Part shown: positions 44,102 through 52,479 of the stretch, piece by piece
How positions within the stretch are numbered: the first letter of the stretch is position 1
Layout of the letters: every line of letters starts with the position of its first letter
DNA from: Sphingobium sp.
GTDB taxonomy: Bacteria > Pseudomonadota > Alphaproteobacteria > Sphingomonadales > Sphingomonadaceae
Direction of reading: 5' to 3'
DNA: 64,000 nucleotides
Assembly: GCF_003248505.1 (NCBI RefSeq)
Contig: NZ_QFOA01000001.1
Location: forward strand, 1-64,000
The notes under the pieces: generated by a model
Databases searched by the model: none
Told to the model about the DNA's origin: nothing
Seen by the model: only the letters and a program-made list of their open reading frames with translations
Made by a program: the position numbers and the translations under genes

Positions 44102-45310
44102 TCAGGCGGTCTGGTTGCCCATGATCGGCTGCGCGCCGGTCGGGAGCGATGCCTGCCATATGTCCGAAAGGCTGGCGCTGAAAGATGCCAGCGAGAAACG
44201 ACGCTGGTAGAGGGCAAGGCCATTGTCGCTCAATGACTGGCGGAGGCCGGAATCGCGCAGCAGCGCGGCGATTCGGTCCGCCAGCGCCGGGACGTCGCCA
44301 GGCTGGCAGAAGAGGACATCCTGCCTGTCCGTCAGCACTTCGGGTATGACGCCCACCGGCGTGGTGACGACCGGCGTGCCGAGCCCCAGCGCCTCCAGGA
44401 TCACCAACGGCAATCCTTCGTGATAGGACGGCAATACCATGATGTCCGCCGAAGCGGTCACTTCCCGCGAGCCGCTCTGATCGAGCCAGCCGGTGAAGCG
44501 GCAGCGTTCGCCGATGCCGAGTTCCGCGGCCTTCGCCTGAAAAGCGTCGATATCGCCCGGACCTGCGAAGGTCATGCGCCAGTCCGGCACGTCCGCGGGA
44601 AGCGCCGCCAGTGCGGCAAGCAGGTCATGGGTGCCCTTGCGCTGACCAAGGCTGCCGAGAAACAGGATGTCGAGCGGCGTTTTTCCGTCAGCGTGAACGC
44701 GGCGGGGCGGCGCTTCGACCGGCACGCCGTTCCAAAGGATTTTCGCGCGTTCGGGCTTCACCCCCAAACGCTCGATCACCCAGCGCCGATAGCGTTCGCC
44801 CAGAACGACGACGCTCGTCGCGCTGCGAAAGACGAAGCCGAGGAGAGTGAGCGCAGTCGCTGGCATCTGTTCCAGTTCGACGGCGTGGAGATGAAGCACC
44901 ACCGGCAATCCGAGCAGGCGGGAAAAGAGCGTGACGACCGATTTTCGAAACGCCGACCCCTTGTCCCCGATGTTGACATGAACCAGCAGGATTTCCCGCC
45001 GGTACCGCAAGATCGTGCGCAGCGCTTTCAACAGCAGCAACAACGACTGCACCCTTGTCGATTCATCGCGGGTGACGAGGTGAAGCGCGCGCAAATCGGG
45101 CCAGGTCGAAGGCGCGGCTTCGATGATATAGTCTTTCACCCTGCCCATGCCTCCGCCCGCCGCGCCTTGAGGGGCGGCGATGAAGACAATGTTGCGTCGC
45201 ACGTTCAAGACAACCTCGCTTTCTGCGGTCCGGCGGTTGCCGGTTTCCTGCATCCGCCATATTGGAACAGGGGCGATGGAGCGAATCCGGGCGGGCGGAC
45301 ATGATTTCAT
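44102..45310 (-). CDS. GT4-family glycosyltransferase
   Basis: A 402-aa GT-B fold glycosyltransferase. The N-terminal domain has GGGMGRVKDYI (acceptor-side glycine loop) and LLVHVNIGDKGSAFRKS. The C-terminal GT1/GT4 domain has ILFLGSLGQRKGTHDLLAAL, ITGWLDQS-like FTGWLDQSGS and the donor-binding SYHEGLPLVILEALGLGTPV (EX7E). It would add a sugar in the cytosol to the lipid-linked EPS unit. ATG 45310 has GAGAG before it; internal ATG 45253 or a GTG nearer NVRRNIVFIAAP are shorter options. Confidence 0.9.
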   Translation of the reverse strand: MKSCPPARIRSIAPVPIWRMQETGNRRTAESEVVLNVRRNIVFIAAPQGAAGGGMGRVKDYIIEAAPSTWPDLRALHLVTRDESTRVQSLLLLLKALRTILRYRREILLVHVNIGDKGSAFRKSVVTLFSRLLGLPVVLHLHAVELEQMPATALTLLGFVFRSATSVVVLGERYRRWVIERLGVKPERAKILWNGVPVEAPPRRVHADGKTPLDILFLGSLGQRKGTHDLLAALAALPADVPDWRMTFAGPGDIDAFQAKAAELGIGERCRFTGWLDQSGSREVTASADIMVLPSYHEGLPLVILEALGLGTPVVTTPVGVIPEVLTDRQDVLFCQPGDVPALADRIAALLRDSGLRQSLSDNGLALYQRRFSLASFSASLSDIWQASLPTGAQPIMGNQTA

Positions 45311-45346
45311 CTCTCATCACAAATAAAACAGACTGGAGCAACGTGC

Positions 45347-46462
45347 GTGAAACGCAGGATCGCATTTCATTTTTTCAGTCTGGACCAGGGCGGCGTCGAA
45401 CGGATGCGCATCACCCTTGCCCATGAGTTGCTGGCGCGGGGCTATGACGTCGATTTCGTCCTCGTAAAGAAACAGGGCGAATTATTGCCGCAGGTACCCA
45501 AGGGCGTGCGCATCGTCGACCTGGGCAGCCGCCGCACGGCGACCAGCCTTTTGCCGCTGGCCCGCTATCTGAAGAGGGAGCGGCCCGACGCGTTGTTCTC
45601 CAGCATGGGGCCGCAAAATGTGATGGCGATCATCGCGCGGCGGCTTTCGGGCGCGAAGGGATGGCTGGGCGTGATGCAGCATAATGCGCTGACGGCCGAG
45701 GCCAAGGCGGGTATCTCGTTGCAACAGGCGCTGGTGCCACTGTCCTATCGCATCTTCCTGCCGGGGGCGGACGGCGTTTTCGCGGTGTCGGCGGGCGTTG
45801 CGGACGACATGGCGCGGGCCACTGGCTTTGAGCGGACAAAGATCGGCGTGCTTTACAACCCCGCATGCCCCGAAGGCATGGACCCCGACGCTCTGCCGCC
45901 GGTCGCGCATCCCTTTTTCGAAAGCGGGGAACCGGTGGTCATCGGCTGCGGTCGGCTCGTCGCGCAGAAGGGGTGGGATACGCTGCTGGAAGCGTTCGCA
46001 CAGGTCGTCGCGCGACGGCCCGCCCGGTTGCTGATCCTGGGCGTGGGGCCGGAGGAGGCGGCGCTGAGCGCGCAGGCCGGGCAGCTGCGCCTTCGGGATC
46101 ATGTGGCCTTCATGGGCTTTCAGTCCAATCCGGCGGCGTGGATGGCGCGCTCCGACCTGTTCGTCATGAGTTCCCGCTACGAAGGATTTGGCAACGTCAT
46201 CGTCGAAGCACTGGCGACGGGCACTGCGGTCGTCAGCACCGACTGCAATTACGGTCCGTCCGAAATCCTCGACGGAGGACGTTACGGCGCGCTGGTCCCG
46301 GTCGGCGACGCGGAGCGAATGGCGGACGCCATCGTTGCGGCGCTGGGCCAGCCCGTCGACCGGCAACGTCTGATGGCGCGCGCCCGCGAATTTTCCGTCG
46401 CGCAGGTCGTAGACAATTATCTGCGCGCCGCCTTCGGGGAGGATGCGCGCAGGGCGGCCTGA
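45347..46462 (+). CDS. GT4-family glycosyltransferase
   Basis: A 371-aa GT-B glycosyltransferase with the N-terminal FSLDQGGVERMRITLAHELL (glycine-rich GGxE-type loop). The C-terminal nucleotide-sugar site is VIGCGRLVAQKGWDTLLEAF and SSRYEGFGNVIVEALATGTAV (EX7E motif). GTG 45347 is supported by GGAGCAAC upstream; an ATG within the motif would be too late. It is divergent from the GT4 gene at 44102, with only 36 nt between starts, so both probably share a compact promoter region. Confidence 0.92.
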   Translation: MKRRIAFHFFSLDQGGVERMRITLAHELLARGYDVDFVLVKKQGELLPQVPKGVRIVDLGSRRTATSLLPLARYLKRERPDALFSSMGPQNVMAIIARRLSGAKGWLGVMQHNALTAEAKAGISLQQALVPLSYRIFLPGADGVFAVSAGVADDMARATGFERTKIGVLYNPACPEGMDPDALPPVAHPFFESGEPVVIGCGRLVAQKGWDTLLEAFAQVVARRPARLLILGVGPEEAALSAQAGQLRLRDHVAFMGFQSNPAAWMARSDLFVMSSRYEGFGNVIVEALATGTAVVSTDCNYGPSEILDGGRYGALVPVGDAERMADAIVAALGQPVDRQRLMARAREFSVAQVVDNYLRAAFGEDARRAA

Positions 46463-46472
46463 GGCGTGAGGG

Positions 46473-47861
46473 TCAGCGCGGATCGTTCCTGTCGGAATGA
46501 ATACGACCGATCGATGCCGCCATGGCGAGGCGAAACTCCTCCCCGACGGCGCGCATCCAGCGCATCATATTGGCATGACGGATGGCTCGCCACGGCGCGC
46601 GCATATCCTCAATGCAGGCGATGACTAGCATCAATACGAACTGCATGAACTGGTCGGTCGCCATGATCGAGCTTTCGGTCACGTTATGGCCGATGGAAAA
46701 GAACAGGATCGTGAACATGAGCGCCCGATATTTGTCGGGCAGCTCCGCCTCGAAGATCAATTTGATGAGCGGCACCACGAAGATCGCGAAGACGGACAGG
46801 GCAAGGCCGATCAGCCCCAGTTGTGCCGTGATGTCGAGATAGCCGTTGTGGCCGTGAGTGACTTGCAGCTGTATCCATCGCTGACTGGTGTAATGGGTAA
46901 GCGGACCGTCATACCCCGTCCCCCAGAACGAGCCGAAGCCCGATCCGAGCATCAGGTTGTCCTGAATGAACGCGAACACGATTCTCCAGATCTGGATGCG
47001 GCCGGTAAAGGCGTCCTGGCTGCTTGCCAGGTCGGTGAGATAGGCGGGAAGATATTTATCCAGTGCGTAAGTGATGACGCAGCAGAGCGTCACAAAGGCC
47101 GGAGCGATCAAAAGACGCACGCGCGGGTGGTAGTTTTTGATGATGAAGCCGCCCGATATGGCGCATGCGGAAAGGGCGATAGATGTCTTCGAGTTGGTTT
47201 GAAACAGGAAGAAAATATCGGCAACTATGAACAGAAGCCGCAGCAGGATGTGAATGTTGCCGATACCAAAAACCAGCAGGAACAGGGTGAAGGCGCAGAG
47301 CGGTCCCGCCATATTCTTATGCGGAATAATCCCGCGCCATGCACCGAGGGTGGTGGGATCGTTCATGTCAGCGTCAAGGTGAATGGCGGCGGACGGATAC
47401 AGCAGCACTGCCACATAGTTCGCTATGAGCAACGCCAGGCAGCAGTACAGCAAGATTGTGATGAAGCGTCGATATCCCAGGATATCGACAGTTCTGAATG
47501 TCGACCATATGACCAAAACGGTGAGGATGAGCCGACGGATAGAGGCTCCTGGAACGATCGACCAACCGACGCTTAGAGCACACCAGATCAGAAGCAGTGC
47601 AAGGCTCAACGGCATCCGCACGATGGAGATCGGGTCGCTGAGAGGGCGTAGTGCCACAAAAACCATGGCGGCGCACAATATCAGGATGAGTTGGTGAAGG
47701 ACGTTGCCGCTGTCCCCTGCAACCTCATTCAATTGAATGTCGCCATGGAGCGGAGTTAAGCGGGTAACGGTCGTAAACAGGAGTATCGCTACTGCAATGC
47801 CTGCAAACAACCTGTAGAACCTCGAATAATCGAGCTTCCGTCGAATATTTCGATAAACCAT
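46473..47861 (-). CDS. O-antigen ligase/polymerase-like membrane protein (Wzy_C)
   Basis: A 462-aa protein with about 11-12 hydrophobic helices. The large periplasmic loop typical of the Wzy_C/WaaL family contains AWRGIIPHKNMAGPLCAF, FTGRIQIWRIVFAFI and THGHNGYLDITAQLGLIGL with the conserved His/Asn. It would polymerise lipid-linked repeat units or ligate them to an acceptor. GC and codon use are visibly lower than in the neighbours, suggesting separate acquisition. It is convergent with the 45347 GT (10-nt gap). Confidence 0.87.
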   Translation of the reverse strand: MVYRNIRRKLDYSRFYRLFAGIAVAILLFTTVTRLTPLHGDIQLNEVAGDSGNVLHQLILILCAAMVFVALRPLSDPISIVRMPLSLALLLIWCALSVGWSIVPGASIRRLILTVLVIWSTFRTVDILGYRRFITILLYCCLALLIANYVAVLLYPSAAIHLDADMNDPTTLGAWRGIIPHKNMAGPLCAFTLFLLVFGIGNIHILLRLLFIVADIFFLFQTNSKTSIALSACAISGGFIIKNYHPRVRLLIAPAFVTLCCVITYALDKYLPAYLTDLASSQDAFTGRIQIWRIVFAFIQDNLMLGSGFGSFWGTGYDGPLTHYTSQRWIQLQVTHGHNGYLDITAQLGLIGLALSVFAIFVVPLIKLIFEAELPDKYRALMFTILFFSIGHNVTESSIMATDQFMQFVLMLVIACIEDMRAPWRAIRHANMMRWMRAVGEEFRLAMAASIGRIHSDRNDPR

Positions 47862-47865
47862 TCCG

Positions 47866-48213
47866 TCAGGACCGGGCGACCAGCACGCATCCCGCTGCGA
47901 TCAGCAGCGTGCCGCCCACGCGCAGCGGCGTGACGTTTTCGCCAAGGATGACGAGGCCGAACAGCATCGTGAGGATGAAGCCCAGGCCGACGAAGGGATA
48001 AGCCATGCTGAGCGGGGCGCGCGCCAGAACCGACAGCCAGAGGATCGCGCCGACGCCGTAGAGGGCAAGGCCCCCGATGACGAGCGGCTGGAGCAGATAG
48101 GCGAGAAACTCGCCCGATCCCTGCGCCCGGCCGACGCCGATCTTGAGGATGAGCTGCGCGGCGGCCGACAGCGAAACCGAAACGATGATGAGGAGGAAGA
48201 GAAGCGGGCTCAA
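47866..48213 (-). CDS. Four-TM SMR/EamA-like protein (ArnE/ArnF-type)
   Basis: A 115-aa protein of four hydrophobic helices (LLFLLIIVSVSLSAAAQLIL, VIGGLALYGVGAILWLSV, MAYPFVGLGFILTMLFG, VGGTLLIAAGCVLVA) with SAAAQLILKIG and PLSMAYPFVGLGFI typical of the SMR/EamA superfamily. No ATG precedes helix 1, so TTG 48213 with GGAG upstream is the best start. Members such as ArnE/ArnF flip undecaprenyl-phosphate sugars; given the adjacent HAD-UbiA and GT-C genes that role is an attractive inference. A small-drug exporter is the alternative. Confidence 0.75.
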   Translation of the reverse strand: MSPLLFLLIIVSVSLSAAAQLILKIGVGRAQGSGEFLAYLLQPLVIGGLALYGVGAILWLSVLARAPLSMAYPFVGLGFILTMLFGLVILGENVTPLRVGGTLLIAAGCVLVARS

Positions 48214-48319
48214 CGTGGCGGTCTCCGTATGGCGGCGATCCTTAGTAGCGCATTCGGCGACGGGCGCCAGCGGCCAGTCTCCGCCAAATCGCCCAGCCGG
48301 GCCACATCTTAGCCGACTT

Positions 48320-49900
48320 TCAGGAGGCGGCGAGCATGATGGCGATGATGCCGCACAGGCATACGCAACTGCGCCAGTCGCGCAGGGCGAAGGCAATAGG
48401 ATCGTCGTCCATCATCCGCCGATGGGCGAGCATCAGCACGCGCGCAATCCAGTACATCAGGATCGGACAGATCATCCACAGCAGCGTGGGGTGGCGGTAG
48501 AGTTGGCGCACCGAATCCGACGACACGTAGAGAGCGAAGACGGTGACGGCGTTGAACCCCGACGCCGCCGCCAGCGTCGCCACGATCGGAAGGTCGGCGA
48601 CCCTGTAGTTGCGGTTGCTGGGATCGGGCAAAGATGCGTCGAGTCGTACCGACAATTCGGTATAGCGCTTCACCAGCGCGAGCGAGGTGAAGACGAACAT
48701 CGAAAAGCCCAGCAGCCATTCCGACATCCAGATGCCGACCGCCGCCGATCCGCCGATGACGCGGATCGAATAGAGCATGGCCAGCACGATGGCGTCGACC
48801 AGCATCTTGCGCTTGAGGCTGAAGGAATAGGCGCAGGTGAGGAGAAAATAGCCCAGCAGAACGGCGGTGAAGTTCAAGCCCACCGCCAGCGCGATGGCAA
48901 AGGCAGTGACGAGCAGCAGCGCGGCCACGGCGATGGCGGCAAAGGGCGAAATCAGCCCGGCGGCGAGCGGGCGCAGACGCTTGCGCGGGTGGGCGCGATC
49001 CGATTTCAGGTCGACGAGGTCGTTGATGATATACACGCTCGACGCGCAGAAAGAGAAGGCGACAAAGGCCGCCAGCGCCAGCAGTATGAGGCCTGGATTG
49101 ATCGTGTGCGATGTCAGCAGCGGCACGAAGACCAGCCCGTTCTTCGCATATTGATGGACGCGCAGCATCTTGTGCCATCGCTTCCATGACGGCGGCGTGG
49201 GGGCGAGATGCTCGGCATCCGGGTGGCGCGCCGCGATCCGCCCGCGCGTGCGCCCGTCCACATTGATCGCGATGCAGCGCCGGGCGACGGCCCAGACCGG
49301 AAGGTCCGCCTTGCTGTTGCCGATATAGTCGAAACCGCCCTGCCCGAACATATCGACCAGCCTCGCCGCCTTGGCCGATCCGGCGAGGTTGACGATGCCG
49401 TCCGAGGCGATCCACCCGGTGAAAAGACCCAGATGATCGGCAATGGCGCGGACATGGTCGGCGTGGCTGGCGGACGCAAGGTAGACCGGACGTCCGAGCG
49501 CGGATTCGCGGCGGATATAATCCAGCACCGCCTGCTCGAAGGGCAGAGTCGAAGCATCGATGCTGGCTGCGTCGGCGATCGCCGCCTTGAACGCGGCCTT
49601 GCCCCGCAGCAGCGCTGGCAGCAGTCGCAAGCCATTGCGGGGATCGTCCCCGACCGCATGGAAGAAAGTTTCGACCAGCAGGTCCGAACGGATCAGCGTG
49701 CCATCGAGATCGACCACCAGCGGAACCGAGGCGGCGTTATGTGCGGCCTGCGGCACCGTCCGGCCCCCGCCTTGCCCTGCACCATCGTCCACTCGCCCGA
49801 CCCTCCCGTTCGTCCGCACTGGTCTGTCGCAACGAACCGGCGTGTCCGCGACGCTGCCCGCATCGCCCGCCGATCCTGCTTCCTCGCCATGGGTCGTCAT
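48320..49900 (-). CDS. HAD phosphatase-UbiA prenyltransferase fusion
   Basis: A 526-aa two-domain protein. The N-terminal HAD domain (about 55-230) has the nucleophile motif VVDLDGTLIRSD, a ribose-type motif II YLASASHADHV and motif IV-like YIGNSKADLPVW. The C-terminal polytopic UbiA domain (about 245-525) has NDLVDLKSDRAHPRKRLRP, the N-D-x2-D-x3-D-x2-H-P-x-K signature of polyprenyl-phosphate phosphoribosyltransferases, not ubiquinone enzymes. The fusion could transfer 5-phosphoribose to a polyprenyl phosphate and remove the 5-phosphate. ATG 49900 is chosen because the longer frame to 49951 lacks support. The biochemical role is inferred. Confidence 0.85.
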   Translation of the reverse strand: MTTHGEEAGSAGDAGSVADTPVRCDRPVRTNGRVGRVDDGAGQGGGRTVPQAAHNAASVPLVVDLDGTLIRSDLLVETFFHAVGDDPRNGLRLLPALLRGKAAFKAAIADAASIDASTLPFEQAVLDYIRRESALGRPVYLASASHADHVRAIADHLGLFTGWIASDGIVNLAGSAKAARLVDMFGQGGFDYIGNSKADLPVWAVARRCIAINVDGRTRGRIAARHPDAEHLAPTPPSWKRWHKMLRVHQYAKNGLVFVPLLTSHTINPGLILLALAAFVAFSFCASSVYIINDLVDLKSDRAHPRKRLRPLAAGLISPFAAIAVAALLLVTAFAIALAVGLNFTAVLLGYFLLTCAYSFSLKRKMLVDAIVLAMLYSIRVIGGSAAVGIWMSEWLLGFSMFVFTSLALVKRYTELSVRLDASLPDPSNRNYRVADLPIVATLAAASGFNAVTVFALYVSSDSVRQLYRHPTLLWMICPILMYWIARVLMLAHRRMMDDDPIAFALRDWRSCVCLCGIIAIMLAAS

Positions 49901-49977
49901 GCTAGCATTCCGTCTGCGGGTGCGAGCATCCTTTTCGTCCGCCTGTCCCATACACTGTATTCGACGGAAGGTAAGAG

Positions 49978-51498
49978 ATGCTTAATGCCTCCCCCGCGCC
50001 GCGCAGCGAAGGCGTTCGTGCGTCGTCCGGCTTTTCGATCCTGCTCGTCGCGCTGCTGGTATGCCTGCTGGCGATCGACCGGCAGAGTTTCTGGATGGAT
50101 GAACTGGGGACCTGGCAATATGTCGGCGTCCGGGGAATCGGCGCGTGGTTTCGCGGTTTCCTCGCCATCCGCAACTCCGACGGGCAACTGCCGCTCTACC
50201 ATTTCATGGCGTTCGGGTGGTCGCGGCTGCTGGGGTCGTCCGAACTGGCGCTGCGCAGTCTCAATGCTCTGCTGCTGATCGGCGCGATGGCCGCGATCGG
50301 ATGGACGCGCGGCGTGCCGCGCGACCTTGCCACGCGGTGGGCCCTGCTGCTGCTGTGCAATTGCTTCCTGTGGGCCTATCTTAACGAAGCGCGCCCCTAT
50401 GTGATGCTGGTCGCGGGGTCGGTTTTCCTGACGCTGGCGCTGCTGCGCAGCTGGACGATGCGCGCGGAGCCGGGCGCGTGCGCCATGGGACCGGTGGCGC
50501 TGCTGTTCCTGACCGGCGCGCTGCTCAGCTTCGGCGCGTCACCCATCGCCGCGCCCTACATCGCTGCATATCTTGTCGCGATCCTGGCGCTTCTTGGCTG
50601 GAAGGGCGTTGCCGGGCTGCGGCGGATGGGACCGGGGCCGATGCTCTACGCGCTCGCTTGCGTTGCGGCGGCGTGCATCGTCAGCGCACTTGTCCTCTAC
50701 AGCATGGCAAAGGGCGCGACGCCCGAAACGCGCAACAGCACCAGCGTCGCGACGATGCTGTTCGGGGTGCTGGAGGTGATGGGCGCTGGCGGATATGTGC
50801 CGGGGCGCGATCTGCTGCGCGTGGCGGGCATCCATGCGATTGCGGCATGGCAGTGGGCGCTGCTGGCGACGCTGTGCCTCGCCTGGGCGGCTTCCTTCGT
50901 CGCGGCGCTTGCCGGGCGGTATCGTCGGGCGGCGCTGATCCTCGTCACGGTGACGGGATTTTCCATGCTGTGCGTGATCGGCGCCGGATACGGCATCGGC
51001 TTTCGCATCGTCGGACGGCATTTCGCCTTCGCCGTGCCGCCGATGATGCTGGTGATGGCGATGGGATGCGAGCAGGCTGGATCGGGGCGGCGTTGGATGG
51101 CGCCTGCGTTTGCGTTGCTGTTGCTGGGGTCCACCGCGCTGTTCCGGCTGGACGGAGCGCACCGCAAGGATGACACCGCCGCCGCCGCCGCGCTGGTGAA
51201 GGCGGCGCAAGCCCGGGGCGAGCGAAGCTGGTGGGTGGGCGGCTATCTCGTTCCGCTGTATTTCGACGTGCCGACACGATCCTTCGCCAGCGCCGCGGGC
51301 GCAGGGCGAGGTGCGGTCAAGGCGGAAGGCCGCGACGACTGGGCGAGGTCGATGGAGCGCCTGCCCCGGCCCGACCTGATCCTGGTCGAGCGGCCCGAGG
51401 TGAACGACCCGAACGGCGCGTTCGCCCGATATGCGATGCGGCACGGCCTTTCCCGACGTATCGCCATGCGGGGCTATACCGCCTATCGTGCGCCGTAG
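49978..51498 (+). CDS. GT-C fold membrane glycosyltransferase (ArnT/GT39-like)
   Basis: A 506-aa protein with about ten hydrophobic segments. The first periplasmic loop has FWMDELGTWQYV, whose acidic pair is the hallmark catalytic motif of GT-C enzymes, and NEARPYVMLVAGSV follows at the usual place. The soluble C-terminal region (about 395-506) is short. Such enzymes use polyprenyl-phosphate sugars as donors in the periplasm. ATG 49978 has GGAAGGTAAGAG directly upstream. It is divergent from the HAD-UbiA gene, whose lipid-linked product could be its donor. Confidence 0.85.
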   Translation: MLNASPAPRSEGVRASSGFSILLVALLVCLLAIDRQSFWMDELGTWQYVGVRGIGAWFRGFLAIRNSDGQLPLYHFMAFGWSRLLGSSELALRSLNALLLIGAMAAIGWTRGVPRDLATRWALLLLCNCFLWAYLNEARPYVMLVAGSVFLTLALLRSWTMRAEPGACAMGPVALLFLTGALLSFGASPIAAPYIAAYLVAILALLGWKGVAGLRRMGPGPMLYALACVAAACIVSALVLYSMAKGATPETRNSTSVATMLFGVLEVMGAGGYVPGRDLLRVAGIHAIAAWQWALLATLCLAWAASFVAALAGRYRRAALILVTVTGFSMLCVIGAGYGIGFRIVGRHFAFAVPPMMLVMAMGCEQAGSGRRWMAPAFALLLLGSTALFRLDGAHRKDDTAAAAALVKAAQARGERSWWVGGYLVPLYFDVPTRSFASAAGAGRGAVKAEGRDDWARSMERLPRPDLILVERPEVNDPNGAFARYAMRHGLSRRIAMRGYTAYRAP

Positions 51499-51587
51499 CA
51501 GGTCTTGCCACCTGCCGGACCGGCGCTATGCTCGCCCTCGTGAAGCAAGCGGCCTGTCCCAGCGGCGCGCCTGACAAGGAGGCTTCG

Positions 51588-52469
51588 ATGCATCGCTCCC
51601 GCACCGTGAAGAGGAAAGGCATAGGCCGTCGCTTCGCCGGCATGGCGACCGCCTTGCTACTGGTGCCGCTGGTGGGGGCAGCTGTCGCGGAAGACCGCCG
51701 ACCGGTCGCGGGGTGGGAAGGCCGCACCGGGCCGTTGCCGCCCGGTGCCATCGTCATTCCCGACAAGCAGAATTATTTCCAAGGCTCTTACATGGCCTTC
51801 GCCAGTCCGTGGGCGGCAATGTTCGACACGCGGCTCAAGGCAGGTGAGCATTTCCGAGATGAGATCGTCGTCCAGCCCGCGACCTTTCCCGACGGCACCA
51901 CGATCAGAACACGCTGGCCCGTAGCGCGCCCGGAGAAGTCGGGTGTGTGGGGCTATCATTTCGTGGCTTACGGCCATTATGACGGCAAGGACCCCCCGCC
52001 CGGTGCCATCCCCCCCAAACAGGTGCGAGACATCGCCGAATTCCGGCAGAGCTTTCGCTTTTCCTATCGCTACAGCCCTAATTTCAATCTGCTGAACGAA
52101 TTCTATCTGACCCGCCTGCCCGGAGACATGACGGACAAGCTGTTCGAGATCGGTTTCTTTCTGCACGTGCCGCCCGTCACGATGGACTTCATCCGCGCCG
52201 TGGGCGTCGACGAGGGAGACTATACCGACAGCGAAGGCCGCCACTGGGGGATCAGCCGGCATGAAAAGTTCATTCGCATCTATCCCAAGGACGGACGCGA
52301 CGTGCGCGAGGGTACGATCGACGTGCGCGAATTCCTGAAGGCATTGGTCGCACGCAAGGTCATCACCGGCCAGGAATGGTTCAACGGCATCGCATTCGGC
52401 ACCGAGCCGGTGGCGGGCGCGGGCCAGACCGAAATCGACATCCACCGATGGAAGGTCGATTTCCGATAG
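51588..52469 (+). CDS. Secreted GH12-like glycoside hydrolase
   Basis: A 293-aa protein with an N-terminal signal (about 12-34, FAGMATALLLVPLVGAAVAE). The body reads as a beta-jelly-roll hydrolase: NFNLLNEFYLT and KLFEIGFFL contain Glu187 in the position of the GH12 nucleophile. IAFGTEPVAGAG with Glu273 matches the FGTEP acid/base motif of GH12 cellulases/xyloglucanases, followed by a terminal beta-strand IDIHRWKVDF. ATG 51588 follows AAGGAGG. Placement after the GT-C gene and in an EPS locus suggests an endo-glycanase acting on the home polymer. The GH12 assignment rests on motif recognition. Confidence 0.65.
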   Translation: MHRSRTVKRKGIGRRFAGMATALLLVPLVGAAVAEDRRPVAGWEGRTGPLPPGAIVIPDKQNYFQGSYMAFASPWAAMFDTRLKAGEHFRDEIVVQPATFPDGTTIRTRWPVARPEKSGVWGYHFVAYGHYDGKDPPPGAIPPKQVRDIAEFRQSFRFSYRYSPNFNLLNEFYLTRLPGDMTDKLFEIGFFLHVPPVTMDFIRAVGVDEGDYTDSEGRHWGISRHEKFIRIYPKDGRDVREGTIDVREFLKALVARKVITGQEWFNGIAFGTEPVAGAGQTEIDIHRWKVDFR

Positions 52470-52479
52470 GGCGTGCCGC

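Noticed and set aside
48214..48396. Longer N terminus for the SMR-like protein (start at 48396)
   Set aside because: The extra residues are Pro/Arg/Cys-rich, overlap the HAD-UbiA 3' end and precede helix 1 without similarity; TTG 48213 with GGAG is more plausible.
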